A DNA stretch of 64,000 nucleotides from Eutreptiella sp. 'Long Island Sound 2002' (lineage: Eukaryota; Euglenozoa; Euglenophyceae; Eutreptiales; Eutreptiaceae). The notes under the pieces were generated by a model. It did no database searches, was not told where the DNA came from, and worked only from the letters and a program-made list of their open reading frames with translations. The position numbers were made by a program, and so were the translations under genes. The stretch spans positions 144,903,596-144,967,595 of the forward strand of contig OZ038381.1 of assembly GCA_964036045.1 (NCBI GenBank), written 5' to 3'. The number at the start of each line of letters is the position of its first letter. Positions within the stretch are counted from its first letter, which is position 1. Shown here in pieces: positions 23,051 to 37,050 of the stretch.

Positions 23051-26000
23051 ACCCCCAAAATATTTGATGGATGTATGTCCGTCAAATATTTGACGCATGC
23101 CCATGCGTCTGTTATCTGGGGGGTGTAGACCCCCAAAATATTTGACGGATGTATGTCCGTCAAATATTTGGGGGGGCGTCACATATTTGGGGGGTCTACA
23201 CCCCCAAAATATTTGACGGATGAATGTCCGTCAAATATTTGGGGGGTCTACACCCCCCAGATAACAGACGCATGGGCATGCGTCAAATATTTGACGGAGA
23301 TTCATCCGTCAAATAGCTATTGTCAAAACACAACATGTAGACCCCCAAAATATTTGACGGATGTATGTCCATCAAATATTTTGGGGGGTCTACACCCCCA
23401 GAATATTTGACAGATGTATGTCCGTCAAATATTTGACGCATGTCCATGCGTCAGTTATCTGGGGGGTGTAGACCCCCAAAATATTTGACGGATGTATTTC
23501 CGTCAAATATTTGGGGGGTCTACACCCCCCAAATATTTGACGGATGTATGTCCGTCAAATACTTGACGCATGCCCATGCGTCAGTTATCTGGGGGGTGTA
23601 GACCCCCAAAATATTTGACGGATGTATGTCCATCAAATATTTTGGGGGGTCTACACCCCCAGAATATTTGACGGATGTATGTTCGTCAAATATTTGACGC
23701 ATGTCCATGCGTCAGTTATCTGGGGCGTGTAGACCCCAAAAAATATTTGACGGATGTATATCTGTCAAATATTTGGGGGGTCTATACCGCCAAAATATTT
23801 GACGGATGTATGTCCGTCAAATATTTGACGCATGCCCATGCGTTTGTTATCTGGGGGGTGTAGACCCCCAAAATATTTGACGGATGTATGTCCGTCAAAT
23901 ATTTGACGCATGCGGATGCGTCAGTTATCTGGGGGGGGTAAACCCCCAAAATATTTGACGGATGTATGTCCGTCAAACATTTGGGGGGTCTACACCCCCA
24001 AAATATTTGACGGATGTATGTCCGTCAAATATTTGACGCATGCCCATGCGTCTGTTATCGGGGGGGTGTAGACCCCAAAATATTTGACGGATGTATGTCC
24101 GTCAAATATTTGGGGGGTCTACACCCCAGAAATATTTGACGGATGTATGTCCGTCAAATATTTGTCGCATGCCCATGCGTCAGTTATCTGGGGGGTGTAG
24201 ACCCCCAAAATATTTGACGGATGTATGTCCGTCAAATACTTGACGCATGCGGATGCGTCAGTTATCGGGTGGTTGTAGACCCCAAAAGTATTTGACGGAT
24301 GTATGTCCGTCAAATATTTGGGGGGTGTAGACCCCCAAAATATTTGACGGATGTATGTCCGTCAAATATTTGGGGGGTCTACACCGCAGAAATATTTGAC
24401 GGATGAATGTCCGTCAAATACTTGACGCATGCCCATGCGTCATTTATCTGGGGGGTGTAGACCCCCCAAATATTAGACGGATGTATGTCCGTCAAATATT
24501 TGACGCATGCCCATGCGTTTGTTATCGGGAGGGTGTAGACCCCCCAAATTGTTGACGCATGTATGTCCGTCAAATATTTGGGGGATGTAGACCCCCAAAA
24601 TATTTGACGGATGTATGTCCGTCAAATATTTGACGCATGTCCATGCGTCAGTTATCTGGGGGTGTAGACCCCCCAAATATTAGACGGATGTATGTCCGTC
24701 AAATATTTGACGCATGCCCATGCGTTTGTTATCGGGGGGGTGTAGACCCCCCAAATATTTGACGGATGTATGTCCGTCAAATATTTGGGGGGTGTAGACC
24801 CCCAAAATATTTGACGGATGTATGTCCGTCAAATATTTGACGCATGCCCATGCTTCCATTATCCGGGGGGTGTAGACCCCCAAAATATTTGACGGATGTA
24901 TGTCCGTCAAATATTTGGGGGGTCTACACCCCAGAAATATTTGACGGATGAATGTCCGTCAGATATTTGACGCATGCCCATGCGTCAGTTATCAGGGCGG
25001 TGTAGACCCCCCAAATATTTGACGGATGTATGTCCGTCAAATATTTGACGCATGCCCATGCGTCACTTATCCGGGGGGTGTAGACCCCCAAAATATTTGA
25101 CGGATGTATGTCCGTCAAATATTTGGGGGGTCTACACCCCAAAAATATTTGACGGATGTATGTCCGTCAAATATTTGACGCATGTCCATGCGTCAGTTAT
25201 CTGGGGGGTGTAGACCCCCAAAATATTTGACGGATGTATGTCCGTCAAATATTTGGGGGGTCTACACCCCCAAAATAATTGACGGATGTATGTCCGTCAA
25301 ATATTTGACGCATGCCCATGCGTCAGTTATCTTCGGGGTGTAGACCCCCGAAATATTAGACGGATGTATGTCCGTCAAATATTTGGGGGGTCTACACCCC
25401 CGAAATATTTGACGGATGTATGTCCGTCAAATATTTGGGGGGTCTACACCCTAAAAATATTTGACGGATGTATGTCCGTCAAATACTTGACGCATGCGGA
25501 TGCGTCAGTTATCGGGTGGTTGTAGACCCCAAAAGTATTTGACGGATGTATGTCCGTCAAATATTTGGGGGGTGTAGACCCCCAAAATATTTGACGGATG
25601 TATGTCCGTCAAATATTTGGGGGGTCTACACCCCAGAAATATTTGACGGATGAATGTCCGTCAAATACTTGACGCATGCCCATGCGTCAGTTATCTGGGG
25701 GGTGTAGACCCCCCAAATATTAGACGGATGTATGTCCGTCAAATATTTGACGCATGCCCATGCGTTTGTTATCGGGGGGGTGTAGACCCCCCAAATATTT
25801 GACGGATGTATGTCCGTCAAATATTTGACGCATGCCCATGCGTCAGTTATTTGGGGGGTGTAGACCCCCAAAATATTTGACGGATGTATGTCCGTCGAAT
25901 ATTTGGGGGGTCGTCAAATATTTGGGCGGTCTACACCCCCAAAATATTTGACGGATGTATGTCCGTCAAATATTTGACGCATGTCCATGCGTCAGTTATC

Positions 26001-27734
26001 TGGGGATGTAGACCCCCCAAATATTAGACGGATGTATGTCCGTCAAATATTTGACGCGTGCCCATGCGTTTGTTATCGGGGGGGTGTAGACCCCCCAAAT
26101 ATTTGACGGATGTATGTCCGTCAAATATTTGGGGGGTCTACACCCCAAAAATATTTGACGGATGTATGTCCGTCAAATATTTGACGCATGTCCATGCGTC
26201 AGTTATCTGGGGGGTGTAGACCCCCCAAATATTTGACGGATGTATGTCCGTCAAATATTTGGGGGGTCTACACCCCCAAAATAATTGACGGACGTATGTC
26301 CGTCAAATATTTGACGCATGCCCATGCGTCAGTTATCTGCGGGGTGTAGACCCCCGAAATATTAGACGGATATATGTCCGTCAAATATTTGGGCGGTCTA
26401 CACCCCCAAAATATTTGACGGATGTATGTCCGTCAAATATTTGGGGGGTCTACACCCCCAAAATATTTGACGGATGTACGTCCGTTAAATATTTGACGCA
26501 TGTCCATGCGTCAGTTATCTGGGGGGTGTAGACCCCCAAAATATTTGACGGATGTATGTCCGTCAATTATTTGCGGGTTCTACACCCCAAAAATATTGGA
26601 CGGATGTATGTCCGTCAAATATTTGACGCATGTCCATGCGTCATTTATCTGGGGGGTGTAGACCCCCAAAATATTTCACGGATGTATGTCCGTCAAATAT
26701 TTGACGCATGCCCATGCGTCAGTTATCTGGGAGGTGTAGACCCCCAAAATATTTGACGGATGTATGTCCGTCAAATATTTGGGGGGTCTACACCGCCAAA
26801 ATATTTGACGGATGTATGTCCGTCAAATATTTGCGGGGTCTACACCCCAAAAATATTTGACGGATGTATGTCCGTCAAATATTTGGGGGGTCTACACCGC
26901 CAAAAAATTTGACGGATGTATGTCCGTCAAATATTTGACGCATGTCCATGCGTCAGTTATCTCGGGGGTGTAGACCCCCAAAATATTTCACGGATGTATG
27001 TCCGTCAAACATTTGGGGGGTCTACACCCCGAAAATATTTGACGGATGTATGTCCGTCAAATATTTAGGGGGTCTACACCTCCAAAATATTTGACGGATG
27101 TATGTCCGTCAAATATTTGGGGGGTCTACACCCCCAAAATATTTGACGGATGTATGTCCGTCAAATATTTGACGCATGTCCATGCATCAGTTATCTGGGG
27201 GGTGTAGACAGATGTATGTCCGTCAAACATTTAACGCATGACCATGCGTCAGTTATCTGGGGGCTGTAGACCCACGAAATATTTGCCGGATGTATGTCCG
27301 TCAAATATTCAGGGGATCTACACCCCCAAAATATTTGACGGATGTATGTCCGTCAAATATTTCGTGGGTCTACACCCCCAAAATATTTGACGGATGTATG
27401 TCCGTCACATATTTGGGGGGTCTACACCCCCAAAATATTTGACGGATGTATGTCCGTCAAATATTTGGGGGGTCTACACCCCGAAAATATTTGACGGATG
27501 TATGTCCGTCAAATATTTGACGCATGTCCATGCGTCAGTTATCTGGGGGGTGTAGACCCCCCAAACATTTGACGGATGTATGTCCGTCAAATATTTGGGG
27601 GGTCTACAACCCCAAAATATTTGACGGATATATGTCCGTCACATGTTTGGGGGGTCTACACCCCCAAAATATTTGACGGATGTATGTCCGTCAAATATTT
27701 GACGCATGTCCATGCGTCAGTTATCTGGGGGGTG

Positions 27735-30700
27735 TAGACGGATGTATGTCCGTCAAACATTTGACGCATGCCCATGCGTCAGTTATCTGGGGGGTGTAGA
27801 CCCCCGAAATATTTGACGGATGTATGTCCGTCAAATATTTGGGGGGTCTACACCCCCAAAATATTTGACGGATGTATGTCCGTCACATATTTGGGGGGTC
27901 TACACCCCCAAAATATTTGACGGATGTATGTCCGTCAAATATTTGGGGGGTCTACACCCCCAAAATATGTGACGGATGTATGTCCGTCAAATATTTGATG
28001 CCCGTCCATGCGTCAGTTATCTGGGGGGTGTAGACCCCCCGAATATTTGACGGATTTATGTCCGTCAAATATTTGGGGGGTCTACACCCCCAAAATATTT
28101 GACGGATGTATGTCCGTCACATATTTAGGGGGTCTACACCCCCAAAATATTTGACGGATGTATGTCCGTCAAATATTTGGGGGGTCTACACCCCCAAAAT
28201 ATTTGACGGATGTATGTCCGTCACATATTTGGGGGGTCTATACCCACAAAATATTTGACGGATGTATGTCCGTCATATATTTGGGGGGTCTACACCCCCA
28301 AAATATTTCACGAATATATGTCCGTCAAATATTTGGGGGGTCTACACCCCAAAAATATTTGACCCATGTATGTCCGTCAAATATTTGGGGGGTCTAGTCC
28401 GCCAAAATATTTGACGGATGTATGTCCGTCAAATATTTGACGCATGTCCATGCGTCAGTTATCTGGGGGGTGTAGACCCCCGAAATATTTGACGGATGTC
28501 CGTCCGTCAAATATTTGGGGGGGTCTACACCCCCAAAATATTTGACGGATGTATGTCCGTCAAATATTTGGGGGGTCTACACCCCCAAAATATTTGACGG
28601 ATGTATGTCCGTCAAATGTTTGACGCATGCCCATGCGTCCGTTATCTGGGGGGTATAGACCCCCGAAATATTTGACGATTGTATGTCCGTCAAATATTTG
28701 GGGGGTCTACACTCCCAAAATATTTGACGGATGTATGTCCGTCAAATATTTGGGGGGTCTACACCCCAAAATATTTGACAGATGTATGTCCGTCAAATAT
28801 TTGCCGCATGTCCATGCGTCAGTTATTTTGGGGGGTGTAGACCCCCCAAATATTTGACGGATGTATGTCCATCAAATATTTGGAGGGTCTGCACCACCAA
28901 AATATTTGACGGATGTATGTCCGTCAAATATTTGGGGGGTCTACAACCCCAAAACATTTGACGAATGTATGTCCGTCAATTGGTTCGGGGGTCTACGCCC
29001 CCAAAATATTTGACGGATGTATGTCCGTCAAATATTTGACGCACGTCCATGCGTCAGTTATCTGGGGGGTGTAGACCCCCCAAACATTTGACGGATGTAT
29101 GTCCGTCAAATATTTGGGGGGTCTACAACCCCAAAATATTTGACGGATATATGTCCGTCACATGTTTGGGGGGTCTACACCCCCAAAATATTTGACGGAT
29201 GTATGTCCGTCAAATATTTGGGGGGTCTACACTCCAAAAATGTTTGACGGATGTATGTCCGTCAAATATTTGACGCATGTCCATGCGTCGGTTATCTGGG
29301 GGGTGTAGACGGATGTATGTCCGTCAAACATTTGACGCATGCCCATGCGTCAGTTATCTGGGGGGTGTAGACCCCCGAAATATTTGACGGATGTATGTCC
29401 GTCAAATATTTGGGGGGTCTACACCCCCAGAATATTTGACGGATGTATGTCCGTCACATATTTGGGGGGTCTACACCCCCAAAATATTTGACGGATGTGT
29501 GTCCGTCAAATATTTGGGGGGTCTACACCCGCAAAATATGTGACGGATGTATGTCTGTCAAATATTTGATGCCCGTCCATGCGTCAGTTATCTGGGGGGT
29601 GTAGACCCCCCGAATATTTGACAGATTTAGGTCCGTCAAATATTTGGGGGGTCTACACCCCCAAAATATTTGACGGATGTATGTCCGTCAAATATTTGGG
29701 GGGTCTACACCCCCAAAATATTTGACGGATGTATGTTCGTCACATATTTGGGGGGTCTACACCCACAAAATATTTGACGGATGTATGTCCGTCATATATT
29801 TGGGGGGTCTACACCCCCAAAATATTTGACGGATGTATGTCCGTCAAATATGCGTACGTTATCTGGGGGGTGTAGACCCCCCAAATATTCGACGGATGTA
29901 TGTCCGTCAAACATTTGACACATGCCCATGCGTCAGTTATTTGGGTGGTGTAGACCCACGAAATATTTGCCGGATGTATGTCCGTCAAATATTCAGGGGA
30001 TCTACCACCCCAAAATATTTGACGGATGTATGTCCGTCAAATATTTGGGGGGTCTACACCCCCAAAATATTTGACGGATGTATGTCCGTCACATATTTGG
30101 GGGGTTTGAACCCCGAAAATATTTGACGGATGTATGTCCGTCAAATATTTGGGGGGTTTACGGCCCGAAAATATTTGACGGATGTATGTCCGTCAAATAT
30201 TTGACGCATGTCCATGCGTCAGTTATATGGGGGGTGTAGACCCCCCAAACATTTGACGGATGTATGTCCGTCAAATATTTGGGGGGTCTACGGCCCCAAA
30301 ATATTTGACGGATGTATGTCCGTCAAATATTTGGGGGGTCTACACTCCCAAAATGTTTGACGGGTGTATGTCCGTCAAATATTTGACGCATGTCCATGCG
30401 TCAGTTATCTGGGCGGTGTAGACGGATGTATGTCCGTCAAACAATTGACGCATGCCCATGCGTCAGTTATCTGGGGGGTGTAGACCCCCGAAATATTTGA
30501 CGGATGTATGTCCCTCAAATATTTGGGGGGTCTACACCCCCAAAATATTTGACGGATGTATGTCCGTCACATATTTGGGGGGTCTACACCCCCAAAATAT
30601 TTGACGGATGTATGTCCGTCAAATATTTGGGGGGTCTACACCCCCAAAATATGTGACGGATGTATGTCCGTCAAATATTTGATGCCCCTCCATGCGTCAG

Positions 30701-31400
30701 TTATGTGGGGGGTGTAGACCCCCCGAATGTTTGACGGATTTATGTCCGTCAAATATTTGGGGGGTCTACACCCCCAAAATATTTGACGGATGTATGTCCG
30801 TCACATATTTAGGGGGTCTACACCCCCAAAATATTTGACGGATGTATGTCCGTCAAATATTTGGGGGGTCTACACCCCCAAAATATTTGACGGATGTATG
30901 TCCGTCACATATTTGGGGGGTCTACACCCACAAAATATTTCACGAATATATGTCCGTCAAATATTTGGGGGGTCTACACCCCAAAAATATTTGACCCATG
31001 TATGTCCGTCAAATATTTGGGGGGTCTAGTCCGCCAAAATATTTGACGGATGTATGTCCGTCAAATATTTGACGCATGTCCATGCGTCAGTTATCTGGGG
31101 GGTGTAGACCCCCGAAATATTTGACGGATGTCCGTCCGTCAAATATTTGGGGGGTCTACACCACCAAAATATTTGATGGATGTATGTCCGTCAAATATTT
31201 GGGGGGTCTACATCCCCAAAATATTTGACGGATGTATGTCCGTCAAATGTTTGACGCATGCCCATGCGTCCGTTATCTGGGGGGTATAGACCCCCGAAAT
31301 ATTTGACGATTGTATGTCCGTCAAATATTTGGGGGGTCTACACTCCCAAAATATTTGACGGATGTATGTCCGTCAAATATTTGGGGGGTCTACACCCCCA
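27735..31400. repeat. Overlapping duplication, offset about 2632-2684 bp
   Basis: Landmarks at 27,781 and 28,158 recur at 30,465 (offset 2684) and 30,790 (offset 2632). The offset changes by 52 bp, exactly one A+B word, so gain or loss of a single word has happened since duplication. Confidence 0.75.
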
Positions 31401-31599
31401 AAATATTTGACAGATGTATGTCCGTCAAATATTTGCCGCATGTCCATGCGTCAGTTATTTGGGGGGTGTAGACCCCCCAAATATTTGACGGATGTATGTC
31501 CGTCAAATATTTGGAGGGTCTGCACCACCAAAATATTTGACGGATGTATGTCCGTCAAATATTTGGGGGGTCTACAACCCCAAAATATTTGACGGATGT

Positions 31600-34500
31600 A
31601 TGTCCGTCAAATATTTGACGCATGTCCATGCGTCAGTTATCTGGGGGGTGTAGACCCCCCAAACATTTGACGGATGTATGTCCGTCAAATATTTGGGGGG
31701 TCTACACCCCCAAAATATTTGACGGATATATGTCCGTCACATGTTTGGGGGGTCTACACCCCCAAAATATTTGACGGATGTATGTCCGTCAAATATTTGG
31801 GGGGTCTACACTCCCAAAATGTTTGACGGATGTATGTCCGTCAAATGTTTGACGCATGTCCATGCGTCAGTTATCCGGGGGGTGTAGACGGATGTATGTC
31901 CGTCAAACATTTGACGCATGTCCATGCGTCAGTTATCTGGGGGGTGTAGACCCCCCAAACATTTGACGGATGTATGTCCGTCAAATATTTGGGGGGTCTA
32001 CACCCCCAAAATATTTGACGGATGTATGTCCGTCACATATTGGGGGGGTCTACACCCCAAAAATATTTGACGGATGTATGTCCGTCACATATTTAGGGGG
32101 TCTACACCCCCAAAATATTTGACGGATGTATGTCCGTCTAATATTTGGGGGGTGTACACCCCCAAAATATTTGACGGATGTATGTCCGTCACATATTTGG
32201 GGGGTCTACACCCACAAAATATTTGACAGATGTATGTCCGTCATATATTTGGGGGGTCTACACCCCCGAAATATTTGACGGATATATGTCCGTCACATGT
32301 TTGGGGGGTCTACACCCCCAAAATATTTGACGGATGTATGTCCGTCACATATTTGGGGGGTCTAAACCCCCAAATTATTTGACGGATGTATGTCCGTCAA
32401 ATATTTGGGGGGTCTACACCCCCAAAATATGTGACGGATCTATGTCCGTCAAATATTTGATGCCCGTCCATGCGTCAGTTATCTGGGGGGTGTAGACCCC
32501 CCGAATATTTGACGGATTTATGTCCGTCAAATATTTGGGGGGTCTACACCCCCAAAATATTTGACGGATGCATGTCCGTCACATATTTAGGGGGTCTACA
32601 CCCCCAAAATATTTGACGGATGTATGTCCGTCAAATATTTGGGGGGTCTACACCCCCAAAATATTTGACGGATGTATGTCCGTCACATATTTGGGGGGTC
32701 TACACCCACAAAATATTTGACGGATGTATGTCCGTCAAATATTTGGGGGGTCTACACCCCCAAAATATTTGACGGATGTATGTCCGTCAGATATTTGGGG
32801 GGTCTACACCCCCAAAATATTTGACGGATGTATGTCCGTCACATATTTGGGGGGTCTACACCCACAAAATATTTGACGGATATATGTCCGTCACATGTTT
32901 GGGGGGTCTACACCCCCAAATTATTTGACGGATGTATGTCCGTCAAATATTTGGGGGGTCTACACTCCCAAAATGTTTGACGGATGTATGTCCGTCAAAT
33001 ATTTGACGCATGTCCATGCGTCAGTTATCTGGGGGATGTAGACCCCCGAAATATTTGACGGATGTCCGTCCGTCAAATATTTGGGGGGTCTACACCCCCA
33101 AAATATTTGACGGATGGATGTCCGTCAAATATTTGGGGGGTCTACACCCCCAAAATATTTGACGGATGTATGTCCGTCAAATATTTGACGCATGCCCATG
33201 CGTCCGTTATCGGGGGGGTATAGACCGCCGAAATATTTGACGATTGTATGTCCGCCAAATATTTGGGGGGTCTACACTCCCAAAATATTTGACGGATGTA
33301 TGTCCGTCGAATATTTGGGGGGTCTACACCCCCAAAATATTTGATAGATGTATGGCCGTCAAATATTTGCCGCATGTCCATGCGTCAGTTATTTGGGGGG
33401 TGTAGACCCCCCAAATATTTGACGCATGTATGTCCGCCAAATAATTGGGGGTCTACAACCCGAAAACATTTGACAGATGTATGTCCGTCAATTGGTTCGG
33501 GGGTCTACACCCCCAAAATATTTGACGGATGTATGTCCGTCAAATATTTGACGCATGCGCATGCGTCAGTTATCTGGGGGGTGTAGACCCCCCAAATATT
33601 TGACGGATGTATGTCCGTCAATTGTTTGGGGGGTCTATGACCCCAAAATATGTGACGGATGTATGTCCGTCAAATATTTGGGGGGTCTACACCCCCAAAA
33701 TATTTGACGGATGTATGTCCGTCAAATATTTGGGGGGTCTACACCCCCAAAATATTTGACGGATGTACGTCCGTCAAATATGCGTACGGTATCCGGGGGG
33801 TGTAGACCCCCCAAATATTCGACGGATGTATGTCCGTCAAACATTTGACACATGCCCATGCGTCAGTTATTTGGGTGGTGTAGACCCACGAAATATTTGC
33901 CGGATGTATGTCCGTCAAATATTCAGGGGATCTACACCCCCAAAATATTTGACGGATGTATGTCCGTCAAATGATTCGTGGGTCTACACCCCCAAAATAT
34001 TTGACGGATGTATGTCCGTCACATATTTTGGGGGTCTACACCCCCAAAATATTTGACGGATGTATGTCCGTCAAATATTTGGGGGGTCTACACCCCGAAA
34101 ATATTTGACGGATGTATGTCTGTCAAATATTTGACGCATGTCCATGCGTCAGTTATCTGGGGGGTGTAGACCCCCCAAACATTTGACGGATGAATGTCCG
34201 TCAAATATTTGGGGGGTCTACACCCCCAAAATATTTGACGGATATATGTCCGTCACATGTTTGGGGGGTCTACACCCCCAAAATATTTGACGGATGTATG
34301 TCCGTCAAATATTTGGGGGGTCTACACCCCCAAAATATTTGACGGATGTATGTCCGTCAAATATTTGACGCATGTCCATGCGTCAGTTATCTGGGGGGTG
34401 TAGACCCCCCAAACATTTGACGGATGTATGTCCGTCAAATATTTGGGGGGTCTACACCCCCAAAATATTTGACGGATATATGTCCGTCACATGTTTGGGG

Positions 34501-37050
34501 GGTCTACACCCCCAAAATATTTGACGGATGTATGTCCGTCAAATATTTGGGGGGTCTACACTCCCAAAATGTTTGACGGATGTATGTCCGTCAAATGTTT
34601 GACGCATGTCCATGCGTCAGTTATCCGGGGGGTGTAGACGGATGTATGTCCGTCAAACATTTGACGCATGTCCATGCGTCAGTTATCTGGGGGGTGTAGA
34701 CCCCCCAAACATTTGACGGATGTATGTCCGTCAAATATTTGGGGGGTCTACACCCCCAAAATATTTGACGGATGTATGTCCGTCACATATTGGGGGGGTC
34801 TACACCCCAAAAATATTTGACGGATGTATGTCCGTCACATATTTAGGGGGTCTACACCCCCAAAATATTTGACGGATGTATGTCCGTCTAATATTTGGGG
34901 GGTGTACACCCCCAAAATATTTGACGGATGTATGTCCGTCACATATTTGGGGGGTCTACACCCACAAAATATTTGACAGATGTATGTCCGTCATATATTT
35001 GGGGGGTCTACACCCCCGAAATATTTGACGGATATATGTCCGTCACATGTTTGGGGGGTCTACACCCCCAAAATATTTGACGGATGTATGTCCGTCACAT
35101 ATTTGGGGGGTCTAAACCCCCAAATTATTTGACGGATGTATGTCCGTCAAATATTTGGGGGGTCTACACCCCCAAAATATGTGACGGATCTATGTCCGTC
35201 AAATATTTGATGCCCGTCCATGCGTCAGTTATCTGGGGGGTGTAGACCCCCCGAATATTTGACGGATTTATGTCCGTCAAATATTTGGGGGGTCTACACC
35301 CCCAAAATATTTGACGGATGCATGTCCGTCACATATTTAGGGGGTCTACACCCCCAAAATATTTGACGGATGTATGTCCGTCAAATATTTGGGGGGTCTA
35401 CACCCCCAAAATATTTGACGGATGTATGTCCGTCACATATTTGGGGGGTCTACACCCACAAAATATTTGACGGATGTATGTCCGTCAAATATTTGGGGGG
35501 TCTACACCCCCAAAATATTTGACGGATGTATGTCCGTCAGATATTTGGGGGGTCTACACCCCCAAAATATTTGACGGATGTATGTCCGTCACATATTTGG
35601 GGGGTCTACACCCACAAAATATTTGACGGATATATGTCCGTCACATGTTTGGGGGGTCTACACCCCCAAATTATTTGACGGATGTATGTCCGTCAAATAT
35701 TTGGGGGGTCTACACTCCCAAAATGTTTGACGGATGTATGTCCGTCAAATATTTGACGCATGTCCATGCGTCAGTTATCTGGGGGATGTAGACCCCCGAA
35801 ATATTTGACGGATGTCCGTCCGTCAAATATTTGGGGGGTCTACACCCCCAAAATATTTGACGGATGGATGTCCGTCAAATATTTGGGGGGTCTACACCCC
35901 CAAAATATTTGACGGATGTATGTCCGTCAAATATTTGACGCATGCCCATGCGTCCGTTATCGGGGGGGTATAGACCGCCGAAATATTTGACGATTGTATG
36001 TCCGCCAAATATTTGGGGGGTCTACACTCCCAAAATATTTGACGGATGTATGTCCGTCGAATATTTGGGGGGTCTACACCCCCAAAATATTTGATAGATG
36101 TATGGCCGTCAAATATTTGCCGCATGTCCATGCGTCAGTTATTTGGGGGGTGTAGACCCCCCAAATATTTGACGCATGTATGTCCGTCAAATAATTGGGG
36201 GGTCTACAACCCGAAAACATTTGACAGATGTATGTCCGTCAATTGGTTCGGGGGTCTACACCCCCAAAATATTTGACGGATGTATGTCCGTCAAATATTT
36301 GACGCATGCGCATGCGTCAGTTATCTGGGGGGTGTAGACCCCCCAAATATTTGACGGATGTATGTCCGTCAAATGTTTGGGGGGTCTATGACCCCAAAAT
36401 ATGTGACGGATGTATGTCCGTCAAATATTTGGGGGGTCTACACCCCCAAAATATTTGACGGATGTATGTCCGTCAAATATTTGGGGGGTCTACACCCCCA
36501 AAATATTTGACGGATGTACGTCCGTCAAATATGCGTACGGTATCCGGGGGGTGTAGACCCCCCAAATATTCGACGGATGTATGTCCGTCAAACATTTGAC
36601 ACATGCCCATGCGTCAGTTATTTGGGTGGTGTAGACCCACGAAATATTTGCCGGATGTATGTCCGTCAAATATTCAGGGGATCTACACCCCCAAAATATT
36701 TGACGGATGTATGTCCGTCAAATGATTCGTGGGTCTACACCCCCAAAATATTTGACGGATGTATGTCCGTCACATATTTTGGGGGTCTACACCCCCAAAA
36801 TATTTGACGGATGTATGTCCGTCAAATATTTGGGGGGTCTACACCCCGAAAATATTTGACGGATGTATGTCTGTCAAATATTTGACGCATGTCCATGCGT
36901 CAGTTATCTGGGGGGTGTAGACCCCCCAAACATTTGACGGATGAATGTCCGTCAAATATTTGGGGGGTCTACACCCCCAAAATATTTGACGGATATATGT
37001 CCGTCACATGTTTGGGGGGTCTACACCCCCAAAATATTTGACGGATGTAT
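31600..37050. repeat. Tandem duplication of about 2750 bp
   Basis: About 31,600-34,300 is repeated at about 34,350-37,050. Landmarks such as the GGATATATGTCCGTCACATG variant (31,731 and 34,481) and the GCGTACGG variant (33,782 and 36,533) keep an offset of 2750-2751 bp with few changes. Confidence 0.85.
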